In this document: positions 1 to 12,400 of the stretch, in pieces
How positions within the stretch are numbered: the first letter of the stretch is position 1
Layout of the letters: each line of letters begins with the position of its first letter
Assembly: GCA_001598975.1 (NCBI GenBank)
Contig: BBXU01000723.1
Span: 1 to 51,922 of the forward strand
DNA: 51,922 nt
Direction: 5' to 3'
Source of the DNA: Parachlorella kessleri
Taxonomy: Eukaryota; Chlorophyta; Trebouxiophyceae; Chlorellales; Chlorellaceae
Program-made: the position numbers and the translations under genes
The notes under the pieces: generated by a model
What the model was told of the DNA's origin: nothing
Databases searched by the model: none
Seen by the model: the letters and a program-made list of their open reading frames with translations, nothing else

Positions 1-13
1 CCCCCCCCCCCCC
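1..13. repeat. Poly-C run at the window edge
   Basis: Thirteen consecutive C residues open the window, followed by more C-rich sequence. It lies beyond the last recognisable exon of the minus-strand Rieske gene and could mark a hard-to-assemble stretch. Confidence 0.9.
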
Positions 14-460
14 TTCCCTGCCCGCCCCTCGACGGTGAATAACACTACTGTGAAGAACTGAAGGTCAAATTGCAGCCAACCAATGGCGCCTAGTCCACTG
101 TAGCCAACCTTTGAACTTTTAACTTAAAGGGAGATACTGCAACCCACCTTCTTCCTCTCTGTAACATAAGCTACCATGGCGGGAGGGTGGTAGGTTATCT
201 CGGTGTGCTTCAGCTGCAAGCATAGCCATGGACTAAAAAGCCCGTTAGCATCACCTGAGGTTCACCTGGAAGCCTCAAGCATTTTGTAGGCAGCGTCCTT
301 GCGGACGCTGCCTGCTGAGCTATATATGCCTTGCCTTGTGAGAGACAGCAGCACGTTACCCCACCCCGACCAAAGATTCCAGAAACTGCGCTGCGCGCAT
401 TCTTCAAGAACTGCAGGCTCAAAGCATAGCGACTCTACAATGGCAGCACAGGCCACTCAC

Positions 461-2565
461 AAAGGCAGCAAAGTTGTCATGCTCAGCAGACAGCTCCCCC
501 GACTTGCGCAAGCCTGACTTTCCATACACCACTTGGTCTCTGCAGCACCGACCAAAGCAAATGTGAAGGTGGCATACTTGTTAGTTGGCTTACAATGCAA
601 CGCCGGCTTCATTGGAGGCTTTTTGACACCCGTGATTGCACCCTTCCCTAGTGGATTTGTGGGCCCACGCCCCAGGTCAAGGTCCGCGACACCCACCTCA
701 CCATTGCTTTCGGACCACAACGGGCATTCCCATGCCCCCATGCCAGCCTCACCTGTTGCCTATGACGCCATGGTGGCTCCAGGGCACATGGTCCGGGTCA
801 AGTAGGTTCTCCACCAGGGCAGTGTAGTCGTAGGGCAGATCGCGGGTGTAGTGACGCACGATGACCGTCATTTCCTTGCCTGCGGCAGCAGCAGCAGCAT
901 GGGATGCCAGCGCTCAAGGAGCTCCAGGCGGCAAACAAGGCAGCCCAACCCTCAGAAGGGGGGGGGGGCAACACATGCATGGCTGCATGGATAGCAGGCT
1001 TCATGACACATGGCGCACAGTGACCAAGCACTCTGGCATAGCAGAAGTCTCTCTTCACAGCACCCTGGGGCAGAGCACCAGGTAGTCAAACTCTTTGCCA
1101 GGTGGTTAGCTGGTTACTTAGGCGTATTATGATATAGGCATGCGTGCTTAAGCCCACCATTTGCCCACCATGCGTCCAACCCTCCTGCTGTGTTCCGCTT
1201 CCCCCTTTAGGTATGACTTGCAGGATTGTTGCGACTGCAGGCCCAACTGCAGGCCCCACGCAAACTCAAGAAACAACAGGAATCAGCTCACCCTGTGCCT
1301 CCGCCTCCTGCGTCAGCGTGCAGAGCGGCGGCTCCTGCTGCTCGGCTCCTTTAAAGGCTGCCTGCCCGCCCTCGCCCCACACAAACAGCATGCCCTGCCT
1401 CTCCTGGATAGGGTAGGTTACAGCGCAGGCCCGCGGGGATGCTGCAGCCCTGGCCTCATTCTCCGCTGAGTCAGCCTGGGGTATGGCCTTGCAGGAGCCG
1501 CTGCCATCAAAGCGCCAGCCGTGGTAGGAGCAGGAAAGGTTGCCGTCTGGCCAGATCTTGCCCTCTGCGCAGCCGCACTAGAGAAAGCCTTAGCCAGGAG
1601 CAAAGGGTGTGCTACTTGATATCGCAAGAAAGTTTCATGATGGCATCTGCTGCTCTGTGCACGCCGCAACAAGGTTGGCTTGGACATTCAGGCTGGCTGT
1701 GCAAATGCTCTTTACACTATACTCTTTACCTTCATTGTCACTGCTTGCCGGCCACCTAGCTCCTCGGCACAACATAAACCACTTACCTGATAGCGGTGCC
1801 GCACGGTGGGGGCAGCGATCTTCCAGGCAATTCCACTGTCCCGTTGTCCCGTCCTTCCAGATGACCAGGTTCTTCCCCAGAAGGGTGAGAGCATGGGGGC
1901 GGGTCTTGTCGAGGTTGTGAACGGCCCCAACGCCATACCAGTGCTTGGCCCAGGAAAACTCAGCAGCGTCAGCGGCTGGCTCCAGGAGAGAGGCTGTGCG
2001 TGGCTCCTGCAGATAAGGAGGCAAAGACGAACACACACAGCCATCGCCTTTGCGTGAGCGGTGCGCCTCTGCAGCTTACAATATCTAGGAGGATGTGCCG
2101 GTGAGACAGGTATTTACAGCAAGGCCACACCCAGTTGCATGTACACAGCAGTCGCAGGTGCGGCTGGATAGCCAGCCATGTGCAGGTGTATCGGAAAGGG
2201 GTTCAGGCAGGTACTTGGGGTGGACCTGCACTGATGTCTTGCCCAGGGATGGAGGCTTAGCCTGCTACGTCCTATCTGAGCTTGCAGTAGCACGCCGCAG
2301 CGGTTACTACCACTCGATTCACACAGGCAGCACCTGAACCAGGGGCTGTGTGCTGGTGGGAGGTGTGACCAACACAACACGTTTGCTGCGCCAGCGCGCC
2401 TGCAACAAGGTGAGGCACTCGATCAAGCTAGCTACACTGAACACTGTCGCTGCCCGACAGGGTCACTCTTACCTGGTTGTAGACTGCTCGAAGCCTTGTA
2501 CTGGCCCTGCCAGCAACGCTCCAAAGCTGTTTGGCAGGAGCGCCGCAAGCCTGGGGCGTCGCCAT
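461..2565 (-). CDS. Pheophorbide a oxygenase-like Rieske non-haem iron oxygenase, 3'-incomplete
   Basis: Exons read on the minus strand: 2473-2565, 1787-2006, 1292-1564, 753-879 and 461-539; phases 0, 1, 1, 2, 0 agree at every junction. The first exon gives 31 residues rich in Ala, Arg and Ser with no acidic residue, like a plastid transit peptide. Exon 2 holds the first Rieske half (RCPHRAAPLS) and exon 3 the second (CSYHGW), giving the C-x-H/C-x-x-H iron-sulphur ligands. Exon 4 carries ENLLDPDHVPWSHHG, matching the E/N-x-x-D-P-x-H-x4-H mononuclear iron site. Order and wording fit the PAO/TIC55/PTC52/CAO family, which act on chlorophyll breakdown or synthesis at plastid membranes. The usual C-terminal half of some 200 residues is not found. 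A possible further 51-nt exon is at 360-410; the gene either leaves the window or is truncated. An extra small exon within intron 1 cannot be excluded. The exact substrate class is not resolvable. Confidence 0.82.
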
Positions 2566-4274
2566 AATTCCACAATAAATTGAGGCACCTAGACATGTGT
2601 GCCGAAAAGGAGATACAGTCGGTACTTGATGCATGACATGACTTCCAATTGGTGGATGAGGTGGGCGCGGTGGTACTGCCAGCTCTTTAAGAGTACTCCT
2701 GAGGTCATGCCTGAGGTTACTGCTGGAGGCTCCCAAGTATGGCAGCAGGCTACGATATCGATCCCGTTGGCAGAAGTCTGTTGCAAGGAGGCACTAGTGT
2801 AGTGTATACATTGCAACAGCCTATCGCGCTCAAAGCATGGCTCAATGCTAGCGGAGGATACCGAGCTGATATTGCAGCGAGAGCGGTCCTCGCGTGTAGG
2901 GGAGATCCGCTGGGTAAGCTGCACCCCCGTCAGTTGAATTGCCGATGGATATCCCTTCCAGGCCAGACTGCCCTACCCTGCGAAGTGCAGGCAGTAGAGT
3001 TTGCTGACCCTGGCAGCCAGTTGGCCAAGCCATTCCTGCCCTGGCCTGCCTGGCTGTTGTGCAGCTGCACAGCTCCCACAAGGGACTGGGGGCTAGCCAC
3101 AGAGAAACTCCACCAGCCAACATCCGCGGTTGTGCTTGCCAGAGGTTGAGGAGGCAGCAAACCCAGCGCAAGGTTGTGCGCTGGCTTCGAAGTCCCTTTC
3201 CTTGGCTTTGTAATATACCTTCAGAATACCTTGGACATGCAAGTGCAGCCCATTTTTCAGGTGAGTGGTTACGGTGTGTGTGGGGGGCCGTTGGGCGGGG
3301 TTGTTCAAATATCTGGTGTAGGCCAACTTTGACTTTTGTGCAGCAAGCATTGTCGCTCCTCCCGGATGGTTGGCTGCTTACAGGAAGAACAGGAGGATGG
3401 CCGGCAGCTGCTGAACGCGGTGTTGCTAATAAGGCCCTGCACTTCATCGTCGTGCTTCCCCCCCTGGCACATGGGCTTATACTCTGCCCAGGCGCCTCTT
3501 GCTCCAGCGCAGTTGTGCTTGCAGTGCAGCGACCCACGCCCTGTCAGCAAGTGGAAACATTTCAGCAGGTGGAAACCGAGCAAGCGTTCATGCAGCTGAG
3601 CCGCACTGCTTGTCTTGTCTTCTATGCTCCTCTTGTACAGGCCAGCCCTGCAGCCCCAGCTCCTCCGGACATTGTAGTCATATGCCAGAGCTGTTCCAGC
3701 CTGGCAGGGATAACCACATGGTTGTCACCTTAAAGTGGGTTATCATTACCCACAGCGGCATGGCGCCAGTGGACGACCCAGCTTCCAGGGTCGCTGCTGT
3801 GGCTCTGCTCCTTGCCAAGGTGCGCTTTCTGTCCAACCACATGGGCGCTTTGGTCCATGCGCTGAGTGCACATGGCATCTTCGCTTCAACTGCCAGAATG
3901 GGTGACAGAAGTGGTAGTCAAGGTAAGCCTTGGTCACAGACAAATGAGGGTGGCTGACAATGGCCCCTACTCACGTTGCTATACCACCCTTCTGCACTTG
4001 GGATGCTGTGCCTAGCAACGTATGGATGCACGCAGCACTTGGCCGACTATTTAAAGATGGTCCTCCATGGTAGTGATGCAGCCTGCTGTGCGGGCTGTCT
4101 ACACTGTCGCTAGTCGCCCTGCGAGGCCAGAGTCCAGGTAGGGCAACTATGTGTCAGGCAATGTGTCACTGTTTTGTGGTGCTGGATGGAGTGCAAGGCC
4201 ACCTGCCAAGACAGCCTTGCTCGGTGCACATTTCAAACCGGAGATCTTGGGCTATACCAGGGTGTGATGTTTGA
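2566..4274. other. Intergenic stretch with no gene recognised
   Basis: This lies between the divergent Rieske gene and the first Cys-rich gene. Short open frames occur on both strands (for example plus 3725-3957, which ends near a good donor sequence), but none shows a recognisable domain, a start supported by context, or matching splice phases. It may hold the 5' regions of both neighbours. Confidence 0.5.
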
Positions 4275-4405
4275 CACGCGGCAATGGTTCGGTGCTGAGC
4301 GCGTGTGGGCAGCTGCCACCGAAGTGACAGGATCTCTAACTGGCCGCGTCGTTGCTTAAGATCTCTGTCTATTACTTAAAAGAGCAGCTATTTCTGCACT
4401 ACACA
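4275..4405. repeat. Upstream block shared by Cys-rich genes 1 and 2 (copy 1)
   Basis: About 130 bp here align by eye with 8960-9090, sharing strings such as GCCACCG, ATCTCT and GGCCGCGTC in the same order. Each copy lies some 350-500 bp before the start codon of its Cys-rich gene. This suggests the tandem duplication carried the promoter-side flank with it. Confidence 0.65.
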
Positions 4406-4556
4406 TGCCCTAAACGCTTCATCTCCCTCGCTCGGTGGCCACCACCTACAGGCCTGTGGGTCTTCCCTGCACTACTGCTGGCCTGCAAGTCCGTACCTAC
4501 CACTGTGAGACGCTTCGACGGACGTCGGGCGTTTGATCTGGTAAGGTTGGTCGCCT

Positions 4557-4564
4557 TATAAAAA
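4557..4564 (+). promoter_or_regulatory. TATA box candidate for Cys-rich gene 1
   Basis: TATAAAAA lies about 190 bp before the ATG at 4751. Position and sequence suit a core promoter; no transcript start is visible from sequence alone. Confidence 0.45.
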
Positions 4565-4750
4565 GTAGCTCCGACCCTTGGCGCCCACGTGGTAAAGGCG
4601 CAGGCGGCGCGCATGAGGGAAAAGTTGTTTTGGCCTCATGTGATCGCCTCTTCAGCCGATCTTGAATTTCTTACTACAAGCACACCCTAAATGGAAGGCC
4701 TCACTTCTGTGTACGCAGGGCTGCCCACCAACTTGTGATCAACTGTGATC

Positions 4751-6948
4751 ATGAGGCGGTGGACGTTGTTAGTGTGTGTCCTGGCACTGGCGGCCTGCTC
4801 AAGGGCGCAGAACGGCGTCTGTGGCTCCACTGGTGAATCGATTGTGGTTTTCGACCTTCTTTAGGGTGAAAGGGGGGTTGACTCCTGCTCTCCCCTCCAG
4901 TTCTGAAAGTTGCACCGCCCCACCCGCACACCATAGGGTCCTTGGGCTAGGAATAACCCCTCTACAATAATTTTCAAAACTTATGTCTCCATGCAGGAAC
5001 AAAGACCAAGTGCTCCGATGCCTACTTTGCCGATTTCAAGGTACAGAATCTGGCAAGCCCCTTTGGAGCAACAGCGGCTGCTGGGCCCGAAAGCATGCAA
5101 TACCCGCTGTGCAGTGCAGTTGGCACAATGCTAGGACTCCTAGTCGGACTAGATCTACTTCCGCTATGCATGCAGTGCTAGCACATGAGTTATTCTTATT
5201 ATTATTACATTAGTGGCCTGGTGAACAAGACTACGAACCTGTTCCTGGTCCTTCAGATCCTTCAGAGCATGGTCAAACTCGCTCTGGCTGGGTCTCCCGC
5301 CAAGGGTTGCCTGTCTTGGGCAGTGCTAGCACATGGGTGGTCACCATTTGGAGCAAAGAAGGTGGAGCTGTACATGCAGTACATCCTCATTACCGCGCCC
5401 TGGTTTATGCAGGTTGATCCCTTCAACTGCGGTGGCTGCCACAATGTGTGTGCCCAGGGCATCAGCTGCTGCTACGGCCAGTGCCAGGACTGCCCTGGAG
5501 GTGGGTTTGTGAGGTGCAACTTATGCCAAGCATGGTGCATTCTCCAAGGTAGATGCAGTGCCAAAGGGCCTTGCCTTGGACGGAGTATAGTTTTAACAGG
5601 CTAGCTGTGAATGACTTAAAGTAGCAAGACCTGCTCGTCGTCTATACTGAGCTTCCTGCGTGGCTGCAGGGTCCTTCAAGTGCGCCAACAACGTGTGCAC
5701 CAACCTGCAGACCGACCCACAGGTCAGTGCCTTGCAGAACCTGCCCTGCACTCAGTAGTCTCTGCTGCCTCCAAGCTGCCTCAAGCAACGCGTTCAAGCG
5801 AAGTCTTTGCTGTCCTGGGGCCAGCTGACAAAAGGCACCTGTGGTCCATCATTCCACAAGCCGATCTTTTGTGTTTCGTGCAGAACTGTGGCCAATGCGG
5901 TGCCGTGTGCGCATCCGGCATGTCGTGCATCAATGGTGCATGTGGCTGTCCCACTGGTAAGCACTACGCAGTCAAGCTTGCGTACTGGTTTTCTTCCGCC
6001 TGGAAGGTTGGCATGTGTTTGCCCGATGGCTTGCCTTAAGCTTTGCACTCCACCGTACAAATACCGCTGTGACTCTTGCCCAACTGCAGACAAGCCTACC
6101 TATTGCGGCGGCTGCACCAACACCCTAACTGACAATGACAACTGCGGCACATGTTTCAAACGCTGCTTCACGGGGTGGAGCTGCATCAGTGGCGTCTGCA
6201 CAGCTCCCCCCTCCCCTTCACCCTCCCCCTCTCCCATGTCGCCTTCCCCCTCCCCCAATTCCGCCCAGCCCTCCCCTTCTCCTACCTACCCCTCGCCCTC
6301 CCCCAAGAGCGCACCCTGTTTGCCTGCCTGCAAGTCGGGCTACAGGTGATTGCTTTCTCTTCTGGACGTTGGCATGTGGCAGCAGTCCTAGGTGGTGGCA
6401 CAATGTAATGGTGAGCTTGACTAGACCAGCTTGTGGCTGCTACACGGCAGGAGTAAGGATGTGTTTTACAAGCCGTGGGTGCACTCCAATGGGGCTGCTT
6501 GTTCAAGGGAAGACTGCATGAGAGACGTCTGGACTGCATCCGTCGGTTAGCCCAGGCTTGACCTACATTCGGTAAGGATTTCCTTGCGCATGACTCACAT
6601 GGTGCCATGCGCTCCCTCCTTCTTTGCTTTTGCAGTTGTACCAACAACCAATGCATGAAGATCCGCCAGTACCCAAACCCCAAGATCAATGGGGTCAGGA
6701 TTGACTTTTGCCTGTCAGCTGACAGATCCCAGTGCGGGCCACCGGTAGCAGATGCCTTCTGCAAGGCCAAAGGCTACACACACGCCCAGGGCTACTCGAA
6801 CCCGGTCACCGCGTGCCCTACATTCTACGTGGGCAGCCTGCAAAACTGCAGGCGGAGAGAGCGGCTTTGCAGCTGCTCAGCCTTTAGCTCGATCTTCTGC
6901 ATCAAGGTGCAGCCAGGCTGGGATCAAGTTTCGGCAGGGCCGCCTTAA
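4751..6948 (+). CDS. Secreted Stig1-like cysteine-rich protein 1 (one module)
   Basis: Seven exons: 4751-4832, 4997-5040, 5413-5500, 5670-5722, 5884-5956, 6090-6345 and 6636-6948 (TAA); total 909 nt, 302 residues, all phases consistent. The N-terminus is a hydrophobic signal peptide ending near SRAQ. One Cys module follows: KCSDAY, then NCGGCHNVCAQGISCCYGQC, then KCANNVC, then NCGQCGAVCASGMSC, then a DKPTYCGGC segment. The D-P-x-NCGxC-x-x-x-C-x-x-G-x-x-C spacing is that of the Stig1 Cys-rich family. A Ser-Pro-rich linker (residues about 160-195) joins the module to a C-terminal Cys domain with RIDFCLSADRSQCG and ADAFCKAKG. The Ser-Pro linker suggests hydroxyproline O-glycosylation and a wall or matrix location; this is inference. 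In its C-terminal domain the segment after NC departs from the paralogues (CRRRERLCSC), so this copy may be diverging. Start chosen as the first ATG giving a signal peptide. Confidence 0.85.
4997..6345 (+). repeat. Cys module of gene 1 (exons 44/88/53/73/256 nt)
   Basis: This is the single five-exon cassette of gene 1. Entry is phase 1 and internal phases are 0, 1, 0, 1 as in the paralogues. The last exon leaves in phase 2 because it joins the C-terminal domain directly. Confidence 0.85.
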
Positions 6949-8959
6949 GCTGCTGGCAGGACATGGTAGCATGGCTACCGTTCAGTGTGTGAGCTTTACG
7001 CGCTGCGCTGCTATCTAGTTTGACCGCTGGTATCAATAGGCCCTCAGCTATTATTTGATCATGGTGGCAGGCAGTGCGAACAAAGGGGACCTGGGGTGTA
7101 CTGTATTGACAGGGCTGAATGCGCCTATGCTCTGGGCCTTGCCTGACTCTGAACTAGTTTTGCCGCTGGCATAGTTTATCTGTAGCTTGACCCCTCTTCT
7201 GAAAACGGCCAGCCTAAGTTCAAATTGCCCAGAGGGTATCGCAAAGGGATGATGGGACACTTGGGTACCGTGGGTACTTCCAAGCATCTGAGATGCCCCC
7301 CTGCTGAAGTCGTCCAGGGTCCTTCTAAACACTGAATCGTATCATGTAGCACACAGTTGGTCGAGATCCATCCGGCGCTTGAAGTGCTGTTAGGGCAGCA
7401 TGAGCTCTCTTGCCTCCCATCCTCTTTCTCCCACTTGAAGAAATGAGTCTCGTTGGACCACGACCCTGACCACTATCTTCTGCTTGGGGCACCTTAGCGA
7501 GCCTCAAGGTCTAGAGCTCGATGTGCTACTTGGCCACCGCGAGGGCACCTTACTACCTGCTCAAAGGTACATCAGGTTGATGGGTTCATAATTCCTTGCT
7601 GCAACAGCGGCAGCTGTACACACAGCGTGACTGCAGAGGCGCAGATGCTACAGTGTTGCACTGGGCAGCTGCTGGCCACAGCGCTTGCTCCCGTGAGGGA
7701 ACGCAACCTGCATGGCACTGCCCGACTGGCTGCCTGTTGCTGCTTGGTTCGGCAGCAGCAGGCCTTGGGTATAGCTGATGAAAGATTTGTGTAACCCGGT
7801 GGCCGTCTCTTGGGCGCTTCTCAAGGCTGAGGCCAGTGAGGGACAGCAGTGCAAAACCGGGCGAGCACGCAGGCAAGGAGGGATCGTCGAGACAAGGTAT
7901 TTCATGACGCGCGTAACCGCTGTTCAAGCTGGAATGCACAGGAAGCTGTGACAGGGCAGCATGGCACGGTGTGTAATTCCTGCCTCTGGTTGCCCGACAA
8001 TCTTGCGGGCAGTGGTTGCCGTTGCAGAAGACGTCGGTGAGCCCAGGCTTGCTGGACTGGAAGGCTGGCTGGCTGCCCCGCTTTCCTGGTCAGCCGTGGC
8101 GGCGCAGTGAAGGCCAAACCATTGATGCTCTGTAGGAAGCAGTTTCCAGGCATGGGCGGGGTCCAATGAGGAGTGATTTCCTGCTGCGCTCGCTGCCTGA
8201 TCCATGCTCAACTTTAAGGTGCGCAGCAGGTGTCTTATTTGCTGTGCCCTGCTGCCAGAGGTGTTTTCCTCGAGCACTGTAACGCCTTGTGACCCATAAT
8301 TGAGGTTACCAAGACTGGCATGTAGTTGAAGTCGGGTGAAGCAATGTGGGGACCGGCCGTGGGCATGCACTTGACTGCAGTGGCCTCGGCCAGTCTATGA
8401 CATACGGATGGCAGCATTGCCAGGAGGGGATGCTTGCAGGTTTTGCTGCTAGGGCAGGCACTACAGTTGCTGGGTGGAATGGCAACCTCTACATTGGACA
8501 GAGGGGAGTGGGCGAATGGAGGTTGGAAGGGAGCCTGTGGGGGTTGCTTGGTTGGTCGTTGTTACCAAAAGTATATACTTGGGTTCTGATAGTTAGCTCG
8601 CTGCGAAAGCCCCCTGTTGACGCAGTGTGCCTTCGTAGTACCCTGGCAGGATGGGTTGGTGGCTCCCACTGTGGGGCTGTGGCTACCTTATTGTCTCCAG
8701 CCCGCCGGCGGGCGATCTTCCGGTTTTTTTGAAGATGTACGTTCAACAAAGCCAAGTCCAGAGTGAGTCTTGTTGGCACTGGGGTTGATCCTGACATCCA
8801 GGCCCAACGGAGCTACCTAGGGTATGAGGACTGAAATCTTCACTGACAGCTTCTGGGATGCCATGCCGCCGCTGCTTATGGGGCCTGGGCGAGTTGGTGC
8901 ATCGACACCTTTTTCCACCTTGGCGAATGTTCTGCAATACCACCAGGTATCCGGCGAAA
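6949..8959. other. Intergenic stretch with no gene recognised
   Basis: It follows the stop of Cys-rich gene 1. Open frames of 60-150 codons occur on both strands (for example minus 7924-8370), but none has a recognisable domain, codon pattern or consistent splice structure. No RNA gene or mobile element is evident. Confidence 0.5.
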
Positions 8960-9090
8960 ACACACGAGGCAAATGCTGGGTACTGCGTCCTCGCCGCGTA
9001 CGGCCACCGCAACTGAGATCTCTTACAGGCCGCGTCCTTGGCCAGAATCTCTCCTATTTAGTGTACCTGACGCTGTTTCTCCACGCTACA
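8960..9090. repeat. Upstream block shared by Cys-rich genes 1 and 2 (copy 2)
   Basis: Counterpart of 4275-4405, placed at a similar distance before the start at 9469. Substitutions and small gaps separate the copies. No comparable block was found before gene 3. Confidence 0.65.
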
Positions 9091-9468
9091 GCCGAGCACG
9101 ACACTCTGCCTAGAGAGAGCTGCAGCGCCCCTTCTCAGCAGTGACCAGTGCAAGGCTTTGGAATCCCTAGCAAACAGGCTTTTGCTGTCTTGGAACCTGG
9201 TAAGCACGGCGCTGGTAAGACGTGCATGAAGAGTGCCGCCATTGCAAACGCGGGGATAGTTCGGGCGCAGGCACTCTCTGGGCGCGCTGGCCATGTGGTG
9301 CACTGCCAAATCCTGACCTCGGCATTATTTGGTGGAGTCTCTGACCTTTCAACGTCTTAGATCATAGTAATAAGGCAACTGCTGGTGCACTGGTGCCTAC
9401 AATAAAGTTTCAACCGCCAAGCGCCAGGGTACCCATGCTGTGCAGGGTACGGACTACAAGCAGAGGCC

Positions 9469-12400
9469 ATGACCCGGTGCACTCTACTCAGTACACTTGT
9501 GGTAGTGCTGGCCACCTGTGCTACAGCACAAACTCTTGGCGACTGCACATCCTCTGGTGGGCCATGTATATGGTCAGCGTGCGGCTTACAGTACGTACAA
9601 TACGTATACGCTGTTGTCTATTGCATGACACTTCATGACTGATGGCGGCCAGTAATGGTGGCTGGTGCTCGTGGTATGCCAAAGCCCCACTGATTGATGC
9701 TTGACCGTCTGTTCGCAGGCACTCTGTCTAGGTGCTTTGGCGTTTTCCTTACCGACCTACAGGTGCAACATACAGCTTGTTTGCGCTCGCCCCTCAAGAC
9801 ACCAGCCTGCCTGCCGGGTCAACAGTGCTTACTCCGCCTAGCATGCACGAGATGCGTGTTGACAGAATGCTTCTTTCGGTCGGTGGTCACGCAGCATGAT
9901 GCGCAGTGGGCGCCTGTGACTCTCTGTCGTGAAGCTCACGACAGTCTTGCCCAGTCCGGGTGCCTCTGCTTGTGTTTGCAGTTTGATCCTCTCAACTGCG
10001 GCGGCTGTGGCAAAGTGTGTACCCCAGGCCTCAGATGCTGCAATGGCCGGTGCCAAGACTGCCCCGAAGGTAAGCGCCATGGGGAAAGAGGCAGACAGTT
10101 GTCCGGTCTTGGTCCACTGCAAGCGAATCTATGTGCTTCAGTATGTGTCTCACGCCCCACCATACTGAGAGAGGGGGTGCCACTTTCTAAGTAAGCTGTG
10201 TTGTGGTGTTGCAGGACTCTTCAAGTGCATGGACAATACCTGTACGAACCTGCTGATCGACCCACAGGCAAGTTGAACATGTAGGCCACTGCGCCCACAC
10301 GCGCTGTTCCAGTTGTGGCTTGCATAACCATGCTAGAAGTGGCACATTGTCCAGTACCCGTTCTCAAAACTCTCATTCCACTGTGGCAAGCGTGCGCCTT
10401 CCCTGGGTGCAGAACTGTGGCCGCTGCGGTGCTGCCTGCCCTGCCGGTGCCCAGTGCATCAATGGCGCCTGCAGCTGCCCCCCAGGTGAGCACTTGCGAG
10501 TCAGAGCCTTGCTGACAAGGCCTTTCGTGGGGAGCTCTCCGCCTTTTAAATGGTCTCCTGTCTGGCTCCCATGGAAGGCCGCCCTGCTACACCAGCTTAC
10601 TATCTGATACCTCTAACCGGTCACCGCGCCGCCTTGTTGTGCCTGGCTGCAGATAAGCCCACCTCCTGCGGCGGCATCTGCACCGACACCCTCACCGACC
10701 CCAACCACTGTGCTGGCTGCGCCAGTGCCTGCCAGAGTGGGTACACATGCAGCAGCGGGAACTGCGTGGCTCTTCCCCCCTCCTCTCCCTCCTCACCCGC
10801 ACCATCGCCAGCCCAGCCAAGCCCCTCTCCTCACAGTCATGCGCCCCCACCCGGCGGTTGTGGGTCCACTGGTGAGTGGGCCTGTTAGCAGATGGAGCGC
10901 CTCACCACCGTGACAGCATGGGCGCTGCACAGGACACTTGATTGTGGGCAGTTGAAGGATGGGTCTGAGCCACCTTACGCAGGGTGGTGTGTGTGAGGAG
11001 ACATGGTTCAGTAGATTTGCTCTTTGACCACGCTTAACCCTTGATGTTGCCCAGGCAAACTCTTGTCTCTTGTACAGGCGCCGTCTCCAACTGCTTCGAT
11101 GAATACTTTGCTGACTTCATGGTGAGTTGAAATTTTAGCTTGCATGCTTTCATGCGGTCCCTGCAGTGCTCCCTAGTTACTTAGTGTGCTAGAAACATGT
11201 TCCCAGCAGCCACTGAGCTAGCTTGCCGGGGGCAGGAGCTGGTCCTCTGTGCCTTCGCAAGCCTTGCAATTCGTAGAAGTCCCTGTCGAGGATTGTAGGA
11301 GTCACTCCCATGCTCTGCAGGTCGACCCCCGTAATTGTGGTGGCTGCAACCAGCTGTGTGCCGACGGAATCAACTGCTGCTTCGGCCAGTGCCAGGACTG
11401 TCCTGGAGGTTAGCCCCTGGGAGAGAAGCGGGGCGGGCTGCTGGCCTTGTTGTTGCGCACGTCCTTCATGCTCCATTGCGTGCAGCCTCCGCGTCTCTCT
11501 CGCCTTAGCCAACAGTCACAGCCTTCGCTAGGCTAGTGGACCTTTTGTTGAGATGGGTGGCCGCCTTTGTTGCAGAATCCTTCAAGTGCCCAAGTGGTGT
11601 TTGCACCGACCTCCAGGCTGACCCACAGGTGAATCCATGAAGACTAAGGCTGGGCGGTACCAGCCTGCAAGGATGCACTTTGCTTGGGTTGTGGCTGGGC
11701 TGGACATGGCGCAGAGCATGTCTGGGGTTTTTAACAGCAACACGTAACCCAGCTAGCCACCCATTCACTGACCTTGCTGTGGTTTGTCTTGTCTTTGCAG
11801 AACTGTGGCCACTGCGGTGCTGCGTGCCCTGCTGGTGCTCAGTGCATTAACGGCGCCTGCAGCTGCCCACCTGGTAAGGTTCCAGCAGCTTGCCTCGGTC
11901 ATGTTTGCTTGGGCATTAGAATCTCACTTGGTTGACAAATTTGATGCACGGTGATGTTGATTCTGTAAGCTCTAATCGGCCATTTGCCCACGACAACTCA
12001 CCTCTCATAGACTGCCCTTCATTCGCCCCATCGCAGACAGGCCCACCTCTTGCGGCAGCATCTGCATCGACACCCTTACCGATTCTAATCACTGCGGCGC
12101 CTGCAACATTGGCTGCGTCCCTGGGTACAGCTGTGTGGAGGGCACTTGCGTACTCAACCCCTCCCCAGCAGGCCCTGAACCCGCCCCTGCTGAGATCCCT
12201 CTCGTCGCGGAGGCCTCCCCCGATCAGCCATCCCCCTCCCCCTCCCCCTCTCCGGCGCAGCCCTCCCCCTCTCCTGCACCCACTGCAGCCATCCCTCTCG
12301 GTGGGGGCTGCAGCGCCGCCTGCGGCCCTGACTACAGGTGGGTGTCTCACTGCTTTGCTGTTTGCTGCTGACGCACACTTGGTCATGCCTTGCATTTCGC

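Noticed and set aside
3499..3957. 152-codon open frame before Cys-rich gene 1, ending near a donor-like GTAAGC
   Set aside because: No domain and no matching partner exon with a consistent phase.
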